DNA of 64,000 bases, taken from assembly GCF_020180945.1 (NCBI RefSeq), contig NZ_JAIPUL010000001.1, positions 744,001 through 808,000 on the forward strand, in the 5' to 3' direction. The notes beneath the pieces were generated by a model, which saw only the letters and a program-made list of their open reading frames with translations, was not told the origin of the DNA and made no database searches. A program made the translations under genes and the position numbers. Shown here piece by piece: positions 16,935 through 26,002 of this stretch (positions within the stretch are counted from its first letter, which is position 1; each line of letters opens with the position of its first letter). Source of the DNA: Lacticaseibacillus kribbianus (GTDB lineage Bacteria; Bacillota; Bacilli; Lactobacillales; Lactobacillaceae).

Positions 16935-16967
16935 GATAAACTGTTACTGAAAGCGTTAACAGTTATC
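16935..16967 (+). promoter_or_regulatory. Inverted repeat in the rex leader, probable operator
   Basis: GATAAACTGTTA (16935-16946) and TTAACAGTTATC (16956-16967) are near-perfect inverted repeats around nine bases. A promoter-like TTGCTC, 17 bases and TAAACT end inside the left arm. A TTCACAA Rex half-site lies just upstream, near 16921. It could be an operator or a hairpin just before the ribosome-binding site. Confidence 0.5.
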
Positions 16968-16983
16968 GCAAGGGGTGAAGACG

Positions 16984-17634
16984 TTGTTAAACACCAAGGC
17001 ACAAGTCTCCAAGGCAACCGTGCGCAGGATTCCGCTGTACTACCGCGCCGTGCAGCAGCTGCAGCAGCAAGGCGTCAGCCGCATCCGCTCGGATCGCCTC
17101 AGTGAACTCATTCACATTCCGTCGGCGACGATTCGTCGCGATTTTTCCAGCTTCGGGGAACTGGGCAAAAGCGGCTACGGCTACTCGGTCGGCACGCTGG
17201 TCGACGAGTTCGGCAAGCTGCTCGACGTGCACACCAAAGAGGAGATGCTGCTGGTCGGCGTCGGCGGCCTCGGGGCGGCGCTGATGGAGAACAACTTCCG
17301 CCGCAACCCGGACCTGAACATCACGATGGCCTTCGACGCCGATCCGGCCAAGGTCGGGACCACCGTGGCGGGCATCCCGGTGTACGACTTCAAGACGCTG
17401 CGGCAGCACCTGACGCCGGCGATTCACACCGCCATTCTGGCGGTGCCAAGCACCTCGCAGACCGCGGTGGTCACCGCGCTGGAAGCCGCCGGGGTCAACG
17501 CGATTCTGACCTTTGCGCCCCAACCGGTGGTCTGCGGGCCCGACACGACGATTCGCTACATCGACCTGACGTCCGAGCTGCAGAGCTTGCTGTTCGTCGC
17601 CCACCAGAAGGGCGCCCACGACAGGGTGCACTGA
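16984..17634 (+). CDS. rex: Redox-sensing transcriptional repressor Rex
   Basis: A 216-residue repressor that leaves DNA when NADH/NAD+ rises and usually controls fermentative genes. N-terminal winged helix with the recognition segment IPSATIRRDFSSFGELGKSG. C-terminal Rossmann domain with VGVGGLGAAL and D-x-D in AFDADPAKVG, then a swapped C-terminal helix (LQSLLFVAHQ). TTG at 16984 is chosen because AAGGGG lies eight bases upstream; a GTG three codons earlier overlaps it. Monocistronic between thiI and the valS T-box. Targets are not visible here. Confidence 0.95.
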   Translation: MLNTKAQVSKATVRRIPLYYRAVQQLQQQGVSRIRSDRLSELIHIPSATIRRDFSSFGELGKSGYGYSVGTLVDEFGKLLDVHTKEEMLLVGVGGLGAALMENNFRRNPDLNITMAFDADPAKVGTTVAGIPVYDFKTLRQHLTPAIHTAILAVPSTSQTAVVTALEAAGVNAILTFAPQPVVCGPDTTIRYIDLTSELQSLLFVAHQKGAHDRVH

Positions 17635-17665
17635 AGAGCCTGCGCAATCGGCGGGGAAATTAACG

Positions 17666-17695
17666 TTGACGGCCGTAAGCCGGCTGGCATATAAT
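17666..17695 (+). promoter_or_regulatory. valS promoter
   Basis: TTGACG (17666-17671), 18-base spacer, TATAAT (17690-17695). Confidence 0.8.
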
Positions 17696-17703
17696 GCGGG
17701 TAA

Positions 17704-17919
17704 CGCGTTGAACAAGAGGGTCAGGACCCAGTGATTTCAGCGACGAGGCGGCTGGTGCAAGCCTCGACACTGGCCTTGACTGTAGCTTGCGAGCTGCCTT
17801 TTTGAACGGAGTAGGAAAGGCCGGGCTGAAGCCCGTTATCCGATGAGCTGGAGGGCTTTGCCCTCAATTTAGGTGGCACCGCGAGTTGACTCGTCCTAGA
17901 CATGGACGGGTCTTTTTTG
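17704..17919 (+). ncRNA. T-box riboswitch, valine-tRNA responsive
   Basis: The leader holds a Stem I and the T-box motif AGGTGGCACCGCG at 17871-17883. The terminator has GACTCGTCC (17888-17896), GGACGGGTC (17904-17912) and a run of T. In Stem I, CAAG and CTTG enclose an internal loop. The triplet before one purine and that helix is GTA (17782-17784), a valine codon, as expected for valS. Uncharged tRNA-Val would stabilise the antiterminator and allow valS transcription. Confidence 0.9.
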
Positions 17920-17947
17920 TTCCCGCAATAATCCTGGAGGTAAGCAA

Positions 17948-20590
17948 ATGAAAGAAGAACTGGCACCAAAATTCGACCCCAAGGCGGTCGAGGCCGGGCG
18001 CTACGAGACCTGGCTTGAGCAAGGGGTGTTCAAGCCGTCCGGCAACCCGGACGCCAAGCCTTACAGCATCGTGATCCCGCCACCGAACGTCACCGGTAAG
18101 CTGCACCTCGGCCACGCTTGGGACACCACGCTGCAGGACATGATTATTCGCCAAAAGCGGATGCAGGGCTTCGACACCCTCTGGCTGCCGGGGATGGACC
18201 ACGCCGGCATCGCGACGCAGGCTAAGGTCGAGGCGAAGCTGCGCAAGGAAGGCATCACCCGCTACGACCTCGGGCGAGAGGCCTTCGTCGACAAGGTCTG
18301 GGAGTGGAAGGACGAGTTCGCCGCCACCATCAAAAAGCAGTGGGGCAAGATGGGGCTTTCTTTGGATTACTCCCGCGAGCGCTTCACGCTCGATGATGGC
18401 CTGAGCCAGGCCGTGCGCAAGGTCTTCGTCGACCTGTACAACAAGGGCCTGATCTACCGCGGCGAGTACATCGTCAACTGGGATCCGCAGGCCAGAACCG
18501 CGCTGTCCGACATCGAGGTGCTGCACCAGGACGACGAAGGGGCGTTCTACCACCTGATCTACAAGTTCGCCGACGGCACGCCGGGCGGCATCGAGATTGC
18601 CACCACGCGCCCGGAGACGATGTTCGGGGACACGGCCATCGCGGTCAACGGCCACGACGCGCGCTACCAGGCCGTGATCGGCAAAAAGGTCATCGTGCCC
18701 GGCGTCGGCCGTGAGATTCCAATCATCGCAGACGAGCACGCGGATCCGGAGTTCGGAACCGGTGCGGTGAAGATCACCCCGGCGCACGACCCCAACGACT
18801 TCCAGGTCGGCAACCGCCACGACCTGCCGCGCATCAACTGCATGAACGACGACGGCACGATGAACGACGTCGCCGGCAAGTACGCCGGCCAGGACCGCTT
18901 CGAGTGCCGCAAGAACTTGGTGGCCGATCTGCAGGCCAGCGGTGACCTGATCAAGATTGACCCGATCGTCCACAGTGTCGGCCACTCCGAGCGCACGGGC
19001 GTTCAGGTCGAGGCGCGCCTATCGACCCAGTGGTTCGTCAAGATGGGCCCGCTGGCGGAGGCCTCAATCAAAAACCAGGAGGGACCAAACAAGGTCACCT
19101 TCGTGCCGGAGCGCTTCGAACACACCTTCCTCAACTGGATGGCAAACATCCACGACTGGGTCATTTCGCGCCAGCTCTGGTGGGGTCACCGCATTCCGGC
19201 CTGGTACAACAAGCAGACCGGCGAGATGTACGTCGGCATGGAGGCGCCAGCGGACGCCGAAAACTGGGAGCAGGACCCGGACGTCCTGGACACCTGGTTC
19301 AGCTCGGCGCTTTGGCCATTCTCCACGATGGGCTGGCCGGACACGGACGCGCCGGATTACAAGCGCTACTACCCGACCAACACGCTGGTCACCGGCTACG
19401 ACATCATTCCGTTTTGGGTCGCCCGGATGATCTTCCAGGGCCTTGAGTTCACCGGCAAGCGGCCGTTTTCACACGTGCTGCTGCACGGGCTGATTCGCGA
19501 CGAGCAGGGCCGCAAGATGAGCAAGTCCCTGGGCAACGGCATCGACCCGATGGACGTCATCGACAAGTACGGCGCCGACGCCCTGCGGTGGTTTTTGGTC
19601 AACGGCTCCACGCCTGGCCAAGACACCCGCTTCTCCTGGGACAAGATGGGGGCCAGCTGGAACTTCGTCAACAAGATCTGGAACATGTCGCGCTTCGTGC
19701 TGATGAACCTCGAGGACACGACCGCGACGCAGGAACCAGACGTTGCGACCTTCGACCTGTCCGACCAGTGGCTCTTTGCGCGGCTGAACCAGACCATCGC
19801 AAGCGTCACCGCCAAGTTCGACAGCTTCGAGTTCGGCGAGGCCGAGCGCGACCTGTACAACTTCATCTGGAACGAGCTGGCCGACTGGTACATCGAGATG
19901 GCCAAGGAGGTCCTGACCGGAGAGGATGAGGCAGCCAAGGCGGCCAAGCGCATCAACCTGCGCTACATCCTCGATCAGGTGCTGCGCCTGATGCACCCGA
20001 TCATGCCGTTCGTCACCGAGAAAATCTGGCTGACCATGCCGCACATCGGCGAGTCGATCGTCACCGCCAGCTACCCGGTCACGCACGCCGAGTTCGAAAA
20101 CGACCAGGCAATCACCGACATGCAGTCGATCATCGAGCTGATCCGCGCGGTCCGTGGCATCCGCACCGAGGTCAACGCCCCGCTGGCCACCCCGCTGGAC
20201 ATTCAGGTCCGCCTGCAAGACGCCGCTTTGGCGCCGCTGTTTGAGACCAACGCCGAGTTCATCAACCGCTTCGTGCACACCAAGGCGTTCACCGTCGGTA
20301 CCGACCTCGACGTGCCGACCCTGGCAGCGTCTGCGGTGATTACCGGCGCAACGGTGTACGTGCCACTGGCCGAGCTGGTCGACCTCGACGAGGAAATCGC
20401 CAAGCTGACCAAGGAGGCGGGCAAGCTGACCCAGGAGATCACCCGCGTGACCAAGAAGCTGGGCAACCCCGGCTTCATGGCCAAGGCGCCGGAAACGGTG
20501 ATTGCGGAGCAGCGCACCAAGCAGGCCGATTTCGAGGCCAAGCTGGCCGCAACCCAGGCGCGCATCGCCGAGCTTCAGGCGGCCAAGTAG
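17948..20590 (+). CDS. valS: Valyl-tRNA synthetase
   Basis: An 880-residue class I synthetase charging tRNA-Val. HIGH motif as HLGHAW near residue 50; the editing CP1 domain contains [15 protein letters not shown]; the KMSKS signature is in [14 protein letters not shown]. An anticodon-binding domain and a C-terminal coiled-coil arm rich in Lys/Glu follow. Length is normal. ATG at 17948 with GGAGG eight bases upstream. Transcription is gated by the T-box leader. Confidence 0.97.
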   Translation: MKEELAPKFDPKAVEAGRYETWLEQGVFKPSGNPDAKPYSIVIPPPNVTGKLHLGHAWDTTLQDMIIRQKRMQGFDTLWLPGMDHAGIATQAKVEAKLRKEGITRYDLGREAFVDKVWEWKDEFAATIKKQWGKMGLSLDYSRERFTLDDGLSQAVRKVFVDLYNKGLIYRGEYIVNWDPQARTALSDIEVLHQDDEGAFYHLIYKFADGTPGGIEIATTRPETMFGDTAIAVNGHDARYQAVIGKKVIVPGVGREIPIIADEHADPEFGTGAVKITPAHDPNDFQVGNRHDLPRINCMNDDGTMNDVAGKYAGQDRFECRKNLVADLQASGDLIKIDPIVHSVGHSERTGVQVEARLSTQWFVKMGPLAEASIKNQEGPNKVTFVPERFEHTFLNWMANIHDWVISRQLWWGHRIPAWYNKQTGEMYVGMEAPADAENWEQDPDVLDTWFSSALWPFSTMGWPDTDAPDYKRYYPTNTLVTGYDIIPFWVARMIFQGLEFTGKRPFSHVLLHGLIRDEQGRKMSKSLGNGIDPMDVIDKYGADALRWFLVNGSTPGQDTRFSWDKMGASWNFVNKIWNMSRFVLMNLEDTTATQEPDVATFDLSDQWLFARLNQTIASVTAKFDSFEFGEAERDLYNFIWNELADWYIEMAKEVLTGEDEAAKAAKRINLRYILDQVLRLMHPIMPFVTEKIWLTMPHIGESIVTASYPVTHAEFENDQAITDMQSIIELIRAVRGIRTEVNAPLATPLDIQVRLQDAALAPLFETNAEFINRFVHTKAFTVGTDLDVPTLAASAVITGATVYVPLAELVDLDEEIAKLTKEAGKLTQEITRVTKKLGNPGFMAKAPETVIAEQRTKQADFEAKLAATQARIAELQAAK

Positions 20591-20612
20591 TCATCACCAA
20601 GCAGTCAACCGG

Positions 20613-20655
20613 CACGGCCGGCACTTCCGCATTGCGGGGTGCCGGCCGTGTTTTT
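20613..20655 (+). terminator. valS terminator
   Basis: CACGGCCGGCAC (20613-20624) pairs with GTGCCGGCCGTG (20639-20650), followed by five T. Confidence 0.9.
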
Positions 20656-20701
20656 GTGCTCGGCTCGGCGTAGGCGGTGGTGACAACCCAAAAGAAAAAT
20701 G

Positions 20702-20750
20702 TTGACACGGTGTCACTTCGGCGTATACTGATCGAGTTGACACCGTGTCA
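20702..20750 (+). promoter_or_regulatory. hrtRBA promoter with twin HrtR-type operators
   Basis: TTGACA (20702-20707), 16-base spacer, TATACT (20724-20729). Two palindromes, TGACACGGTGTCA (20703-20715) and TGACACCGTGTCA (20738-20750), are reverse complements of each other. One covers the -35 box, the other lies just after the transcription start, 35 bases apart. They match the TGACAC/GTGTCA operator I recall for lactococcal HrtR. Confidence 0.85.
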
Positions 20751-20808
20751 CTATTCGCCTGGGGAGGCGCGGCACGGGGAGGCGTCAGCAAGGAGAGGGA
20801 GGAGCAAC

Positions 20809-21303
20809 ATGGTAACATCGACGTTCAAGAACCTGCCGTCGGCCAAGCGGGCCAGAATCGAGTCAGCGCTGTTGCAGGAGTTCTCGCAGCACCCGCTGGC
20901 GGAGGCCCAGGTCGCTCGGATCGTGACGGCGGCGGGCATCGCGCGCGGGGCGTTTTACAAGTACTTCACCGACCTGACGGATGCCTACCAGTACCTGTTC
21001 GGCCAGGCGATGCGCACGATTCACGCCGGGCTTGGCCGCGGCGACGCGACCGATTACGTGGGCGCGACGCGGGACTTTCTTGACGGGATCCGCACGTCGG
21101 CGTACGGGGGCTTGATTCAGCAGCATTTTCGCACCAACGAAAGCGTGGTCGGCAGCCGCGCCTCTGCCATCGGCAAGACGCCGGTGGCGTGGGCCGTGGC
21201 CGTTTTGTGCCACGAGACGATCAGGGACGTGATCCTTGACCCCGACACCGAAGCGGCCCGGCTGGCCCAGCTAGCCGCCGCAATTCAACAGATAAAGGGA
21301 TGA
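20809..21303 (+). CDS. hrtR: TetR-family heme-responsive regulator HrtR
   Basis: A 164-residue repressor. TetR HTH at about residues 30-53 (VARIVTAAGIARGAFYKYF), then an all-helical ligand domain. In Lactococcus HrtR, heme is held by His72 and His149. Here a histidine falls exactly at 72 (RTIHAGL), and H135 (LCHETIRD) is a plausible second ligand given the shorter protein. ATG at 20809 is preceded by GGAGGAGCAAC. It lies four bases before the hrtB start. Heme would release it from the two upstream palindromes and switch on the efflux genes. The HrtR assignment rests on operon, operator and histidine together. Confidence 0.85.
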   Translation: MVTSTFKNLPSAKRARIESALLQEFSQHPLAEAQVARIVTAAGIARGAFYKYFTDLTDAYQYLFGQAMRTIHAGLGRGDATDYVGATRDFLDGIRTSAYGGLIQQHFRTNESVVGSRASAIGKTPVAWAVAVLCHETIRDVILDPDTEAARLAQLAAAIQQIKG

Positions 21304-21307
21304 CAAC

Positions 21308-22363
21308 ATGTTTTTAGCACTCAAGGAGATTCGCAAGGAGAAGCTGCGCTCGAGCCTGATCATCGCCATGATCGTGCTGATCAGCTACCTGATCTTCATT
21401 CTCACCAGCCTCGCGCTGGGGCTGGCCCGCCAGAACACGGCGGCCCTGAACTCGTGGGGCATCGACAACGTGACGCTGAACGCCAACGCCAACGTGGACA
21501 TGCGCCAGTCGCTTCTGACGAAGGCCCAGGCCGGCACGCTGAGCGCCGACGAGGCGTACATCGGCCAGGCCTCCGTCGTTGCCAAGGCCAAGGGCCACGA
21601 CAACGAAAGCGCGGTGTTCATCGGTCTTGATGCGACGCAGTTCGTGGCCAAGACGGTCAAGCTGACAAGCGGCCACCGACCGCAGACGGCCCACCAGGTC
21701 GTGGCCGACACCGCCTTTGAGCAGGAAGGCTACAAGCTTGGCGACAAGGTCAAGCTCAACGCGGACAAGACGGCCTACACCATCGTCGGCTTCACCGACA
21801 ACGCCAAGATGAACATCGCACCGGTGATCTACGGCAAGCTCGCGGCGTGGCGCACGCTCAAGAACCTGATGCCCGGCCCGATTGCAAGCGCCGTGGTGTC
21901 CAAGGACGCGGACTACAAGGCCTCAAGCGACGCGCTGACGACCTACAAGCTGAAGACCTTCATCAACAAGCTGCCCGGCTATTCGGCGCAGAACATGACC
22001 TTTGAGCTGATGATCGGTTTTCTGATGGTGATCTCCTTGATTGTCATCGCGGTGTTCCTGTACATCCTGACGATGCAAAAGCTGCCGAACTACGCCGTGA
22101 TGCGCGTGCAGGGCGTGCCGAGCGGCGTTTTGGTGCGGGCGACGCTCGCGCAGTCGGTGCTTCTGGTCGGTGCGGGACTGGTGCTCGGCACACTGCTGAC
22201 GGTGGTCACCGCCGTGGCGATGCCGGCCAGCGTGCCGATGGCGTTCGACGTGCCGATTCTGGCTGGTGCCGCGGGGCTTTTGGTGGTGATGGCGCTGCTC
22301 GGCGGACTGATCCCGGTTCGCGCGGTGCTGCGCGTCGATCCCGTCAGCGTGATTGGAGGATAA
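21308..22363 (+). CDS. hrtB: Heme-efflux ABC transporter permease HrtB
   Basis: A 351-residue MacB/FtsX-type permease. One N-terminal membrane helix (residues about 15-38) is followed by a large external domain of about 190 residues and three C-terminal helices (from about 235). The start MFLALKEIRKEKLRSSLIIA matches the HrtB family. With HrtA it would export excess heme from the membrane. It follows hrtR by four bases, and its stop precedes hrtA by one base, so the three genes are one transcript. Confidence 0.88.
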   Translation: MFLALKEIRKEKLRSSLIIAMIVLISYLIFILTSLALGLARQNTAALNSWGIDNVTLNANANVDMRQSLLTKAQAGTLSADEAYIGQASVVAKAKGHDNESAVFIGLDATQFVAKTVKLTSGHRPQTAHQVVADTAFEQEGYKLGDKVKLNADKTAYTIVGFTDNAKMNIAPVIYGKLAAWRTLKNLMPGPIASAVVSKDADYKASSDALTTYKLKTFINKLPGYSAQNMTFELMIGFLMVISLIVIAVFLYILTMQKLPNYAVMRVQGVPSGVLVRATLAQSVLLVGAGLVLGTLLTVVTAVAMPASVPMAFDVPILAGAAGLLVVMALLGGLIPVRAVLRVDPVSVIGG

Positions 22364-22364
22364 T

Positions 22365-23042
22365 ATGGCAGTACTTTCACTAGAACATGTCGATCAGATT
22401 TTCGGTCAGGGCTCGGCCCGCGTGCAGGTGCTCCACGACGTCTCGTTTGCCGCGGAGGCCGGCACGCTCAGCCTGATTGTGGGGCCGTCCGGGTCCGGCA
22501 AGAGCACGTTTTTGACCATCGCCGGCGGGCTTTTGACGCCGACGAAAGGGGCCGTCGTGGTGGCCGGCAACAGCTACCAGGCTCGAAGCCCCAAGGCACG
22601 CGAGCAGCTGCGGCTGGGGAGCATCGGTTTTGTGCTGCAGGCCTACCACCTGCTGCCGTACCTGACCGTCGAAGACCAGTTCGCGCTGGTCGACCGCATC
22701 AAGAAATCCGGCAACCTGAGCCACACCGAGCTGACTGACCTGTTGGACCAGCTCGGCATCGCCAACCTGCTGAAGAAGTACCCGGCGGAGCTTTCGGGCG
22801 GCCAAAAGCAGCGTGTCGCCATCGCCCGGGCCCTGTACCCGGACCCGGCGATTCTCCTGGCCGACGAGCCGACCGCGGCGCTTGACGGGCCGCGCGTGCA
22901 GGTGGTCGGGAAGCTCTTGGCCGATCTCGCGCACACACGTCAGAAGGCCGTGGTGGTGGTCACGCACGATGCGCGGCTGATTCCGTTCGCCGATGCGGTT
23001 TTCGAGATGACCGATGGCCGCCTGAGCCGCGTGCAACAGTAA
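22365..23042 (+). CDS. hrtA: Heme-efflux ABC transporter ATPase HrtA
   Basis: A 225-residue ATPase of the MacB/LolD class. Walker [11 protein letters not shown]-loop FVLQAYHLL, signature [15 protein letters not shown], Walker B ILLADEP, H-loop [11 protein letters not shown] at 22365 is chosen over a TTG four codons earlier because GGAGG, inside the hrtB end, lies five bases upstream. Partner of the preceding permease. Confidence 0.9.
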   Translation: MAVLSLEHVDQIFGQGSARVQVLHDVSFAAEAGTLSLIVGPSGSGKSTFLTIAGGLLTPTKGAVVVAGNSYQARSPKAREQLRLGSIGFVLQAYHLLPYLTVEDQFALVDRIKKSGNLSHTELTDLLDQLGIANLLKKYPAELSGGQKQRVAIARALYPDPAILLADEPTAALDGPRVQVVGKLLADLAHTRQKAVVVVTHDARLIPFADAVFEMTDGRLSRVQQ

Positions 23043-23049
23043 TGTAACA

Positions 23050-23078
23050 TTGTCATCTCTTTGTCATAAAGGTATACT
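23050..23078 (+). promoter_or_regulatory. Promoter upstream of the L,D-transpeptidase gene
   Basis: TTGTCA (23050-23055), 17-base spacer, TATACT (23073-23078). A second start is possible from the extended -10 TGTTATAAT ending at 23145. Confidence 0.6.
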
Positions 23079-23152
23079 TAACTTGGCGGGGCGGCCCCCT
23101 GCAGCAAGCGGCAAAAGTCCCGTCTGCGGCAGCCTGTGTTATAATATGCCCA

Positions 23153-23172
23153 TTCCCGTCTCGAGGCGGGAA
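23153..23172. promoter_or_regulatory. 20-bp palindrome in the L,D-transpeptidase leader
   Basis: TTCCCGTCTCGAGGCGGGAA is self-complementary apart from one G-T pair. It lies between the second -10 box and the ribosome-binding site. Operator or leader hairpin. Confidence 0.4.
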
Positions 23173-23192
23173 GCAAAGCTAGGAGATGCCTC

Positions 23193-24548
23193 ATGAAAAA
23201 ACAGCACGCAATTCTGATTGGTTTGGCCGCGGTGGCGGTGGTCGGTGCCGGCGCCTACGCGGTGCGCACCCATCACTACCAGACCCGGTTCTTGCCGGAC
23301 ACGACGGTTTTCGGCGTGGCGGTCGGCGGACGCACCGTCGACGCGGCCAACACCGTCGTCGAGTCTCACTTCAAGCAGGTGACCTACAAGCTGACCGAAG
23401 GCGGCAAGACCGTCGCGACCGCCAGCGGGACGCAGCTTGGCCTGAAGCGTGATTTCAAGACGCAGCTCAAGAAGCTCTTGGCCAAGCAGAACCCATGGGG
23501 CTTCCGCGCCGTCGTGCTCGCCGGCTCGGAGAAGACCGCGATGCTTGCCGTCAGCGACAACCAGCAGATCACGACCTACGCCCAGGCGCTGGCCGATAAG
23601 CTCAACCCGTCGCGCAAGGCGCCGGTCGACGCCAAGGTGGTGGCCCAAGACGACGGCTACGTGATTCAGCCCGAGGTGGCCGGCACGCAGGTCAGCGCAA
23701 CGCGGCTGGCCAAGGCCATCGAGCAGGCGGTCACGTCCAACCGCAGCGCGGTCGACGTCAGCACCACGTACGTTGCCCCGAAGCTGACCACGAAGTCCAA
23801 GGTCCTGCAGGAGGCCAAGACCAAGCTGCAGGCCATCGGCCAGCTCAAGGCGGTCTTGACCATCCAGAACCATTCGGTCACGATTCCGACGGCGACGCTG
23901 CACAAGTGGCTGAGTTACACCGATGGCGCGGTCAAGGTGTCAAGCACTGGCGTGAAGACCTTCATCCAAAGCATCAACGCTAAGTACGGCACCTACACGA
24001 AGACGCGCCAGTTCAAGTCCACCAAACGCGGCACGGTGTCCGTCCCGGCCGGCATCTACGGCTGGAGCATTCCAAGCGACACCGAGACGCCCAAGGTGGT
24101 CGCCGAGATCCTGAAGGGCAAGGACTTCACCTACGCCCTGAGCCACGTCGGCAGCGGCTACCACGCAGACGGCGCGGATATCGGCGGCACGTACATCGAG
24201 GTCGACAAGGTCAACCAGCACGAGTGGTACTACAAGGACGGCAAGCTCGTCATGGACACCGCGGTGGTCACCGGCAAGCCGTCGACCCCGACTCCGAGCG
24301 GCGTTTTCGCCATCTGGAGCAAGCAGCGCAACGCGATTCTGCGCGGCGCCGACTACGCAACGCCGGTGTCCTACTGGATGCCGATCGACAACACCGGGGT
24401 CGGCCTGCACGACAGCTCGTGGCAAAAGCAGTACGGCGGCGACTGGTACAAAGACCACGGCTCGCACGGCTGTGTCAACAACCCGCCGTCCTTCATCGCC
24501 AAACTCTACCCGGTGGTGGCGCTTGGGACCCCGGTCATCGTGTTCTAG
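23193..24548 (+). CDS. L,D-transpeptidase (YkuD domain) with PG_binding_4-like repeats
   Basis: A 451-residue membrane-anchored cell-wall enzyme expected to make 3-3 peptidoglycan crosslinks or tether ligands. N-terminal anchor helix (about residues 5-24); two PG_binding_4/VanW-like segments (about 35-150 and 150-300); the YkuD domain from about 320 has HGSHGCVN with the catalytic C427 near the C-terminus. AGGAG eight bases before the ATG. Monocistronic, bounded by its own promoter and a strong terminator. Confidence 0.93.
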   Translation: MKKQHAILIGLAAVAVVGAGAYAVRTHHYQTRFLPDTTVFGVAVGGRTVDAANTVVESHFKQVTYKLTEGGKTVATASGTQLGLKRDFKTQLKKLLAKQNPWGFRAVVLAGSEKTAMLAVSDNQQITTYAQALADKLNPSRKAPVDAKVVAQDDGYVIQPEVAGTQVSATRLAKAIEQAVTSNRSAVDVSTTYVAPKLTTKSKVLQEAKTKLQAIGQLKAVLTIQNHSVTIPTATLHKWLSYTDGAVKVSSTGVKTFIQSINAKYGTYTKTRQFKSTKRGTVSVPAGIYGWSIPSDTETPKVVAEILKGKDFTYALSHVGSGYHADGADIGGTYIEVDKVNQHEWYYKDGKLVMDTAVVTGKPSTPTPSGVFAIWSKQRNAILRGADYATPVSYWMPIDNTGVGLHDSSWQKQYGGDWYKDHGSHGCVNNPPSFIAKLYPVVALGTPVIVF

Positions 24549-24559
24549 ACGCATTTCGT

Positions 24560-24590
24560 GACGCCGCGACTCTCCTTGAGTCGCGGCGTC
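24560..24590 (+). terminator. Terminator of the L,D-transpeptidase gene
   Basis: GACGCCGCGACTC (24560-24572) pairs with GAGTCGCGGCGTC (24578-24590), followed by TTT. Confidence 0.85.
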
Positions 24591-24682
24591 TTTGCGTTGT
24601 GCGCGGGGAACCCGTGGGATGCGGCGGATTTTGGGGTATACTAGGGCTTTGGCGGAACACCGCCGGATGGGAGAGGGACGCG

Positions 24683-25963
24683 ATGACGACATACGATGAG
24701 GCATTGGCGGCGATTCACGGGATGCCACGGCTGGCGAAAACGGGTGGGCACGAGCGCATCGAGGCGCTTTTGGCGGCGCTCGGGAATCCGCAGCACGGCC
24801 GGTACGTCCACGTGACCGGCACCAACGGGAAGGGGTCCGTGGCCAATGCCATCGCCCACATGCTGGCGGCGGCCGGACTTGAGGTGGGGCTTTACACCTC
24901 GCCGTTCATCATGCGCTTCAACGAGCGCATCCAGGTCTCGGGCCACCCGATTCCCGATGCGGACCTGGTGGCGGCCTACGACGCGGCGGCCGCGGCGCTG
25001 GCGAAGCTGCAGGCGGTGCGGTCCGACTTTGCCGTGACCGAGTTCGAGTTCATCACGGCGCTGGCGTTTTGGTACTTCGCCGAACGCGGCGTCGACGTCG
25101 CGGTGATTGAGGTCGGCATCGGCGGGGACACGGACTCGACCAACGTGATCGATCCGCTGGTCAGCGTGATCACGAGCGTCGGTCTGGACCACGCGAAGCT
25201 GCTGGGCAACACGCTGACCAGCGTGGCGACGCACAAGGCCGGCATCATCAAGCCGGGGCGGCCGGTGGTGACGGCGGCGCTGCCAACAGAGGCGGCGGAC
25301 GTGGTCGCCGCGCGGGTGGCGCAGACCAAAAGCCGCTGGTTGACCGCGGACACCGACTTTGCCGCAAGCCACGCGACGCTTGCCGGGTGGGGTCAGCGCT
25401 TCGATTACCGCGATGCGGACGGGCGCCTGCCGCAGCTGACTATCCCGCTAGTCGGGCCGTACCAGGTGCACAACGCCGCCGTGGCGATTCAGGCGGCCAA
25501 GCTGGCGGCTAAGGCCCTCGGGGTACCGCTGAGCGCGGCCGCAATCCGCCGCGGCTTGGCCGAAAGCACCTGGCCCGCGCGGATGGAGCGGCTGAGCCAG
25601 GAGCCGCTGATTGTGATTGACGGGGCGCACAACCCGCAGGGCGTGCGCTCGTTGGTCGCCGCATTGAACCAAGTTTTCGGTCGCCAGCCGCTGACCCTGA
25701 TTGTCGGCGTGCTGGCCGACAAGGACGTCCGCACCATGCTCAACCTGCTCGAGCAGACCCGGTTTCGCCTGTGGCTGGTGCCGGTGCCGGACAACCCGCG
25801 GGCCACGGTGGCCGCGGATTACCCGGCCGATGCCCGGCTTCGCGTGTTTGCCGACTGGCAGACGGCGCTTGGCGCCCACCTGGCCGAGTACCCGGACGAA
25901 CCGGTGGTGATTGCGGGCTCCCTGTACCTCGCCAGCGCGGTGCGCCAGACCCTCTTGGCGTAA
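24683..25963 (+). CDS. folC: Folylpolyglutamate synthase / dihydrofolate synthase
   Basis: A 426-residue Mur-ligase-fold enzyme that adds glutamate to folates. P-loop HVTGTNGKGSVANAIAHML, the omega-loop TSPFIMRFNERI, the second conserved stretch VGIGGDTDSTNVIDP and the C-terminal DGAHNPQG. ATG at 24683 with GAGAGGGA upstream and a -10 TATACT at 24637-24642. radC follows 39 bases later. Synteny folC-radC-mreBCD is usual for lactobacilli. Confidence 0.95.
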   Translation: MTTYDEALAAIHGMPRLAKTGGHERIEALLAALGNPQHGRYVHVTGTNGKGSVANAIAHMLAAAGLEVGLYTSPFIMRFNERIQVSGHPIPDADLVAAYDAAAAALAKLQAVRSDFAVTEFEFITALAFWYFAERGVDVAVIEVGIGGDTDSTNVIDPLVSVITSVGLDHAKLLGNTLTSVATHKAGIIKPGRPVVTAALPTEAADVVAARVAQTKSRWLTADTDFAASHATLAGWGQRFDYRDADGRLPQLTIPLVGPYQVHNAAVAIQAAKLAAKALGVPLSAAAIRRGLAESTWPARMERLSQEPLIVIDGAHNPQGVRSLVAALNQVFGRQPLTLIVGVLADKDVRTMLNLLEQTRFRLWLVPVPDNPRATVAADYPADARLRVFADWQTALGAHLAEYPDEPVVIAGSLYLASAVRQTLLA

Positions 25964-26002
25964 TCTCTTGTGAGGCGGTGTGCGGCCGTGCGGAGGGCAA
26001 CC

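Noticed and set aside
16921-16940. A full Rex box upstream of rex
   Set aside because: Only one TTCACAA half-site is present; the second half does not match, so I did not call a Rex operator.
24224-24682. N-terminal extension of FolC into the L,D-transpeptidase gene
   Set aside because: The extension overlaps another gene and its terminator. The ATG at 24683 has a ribosome-binding site and gives the family's normal start.
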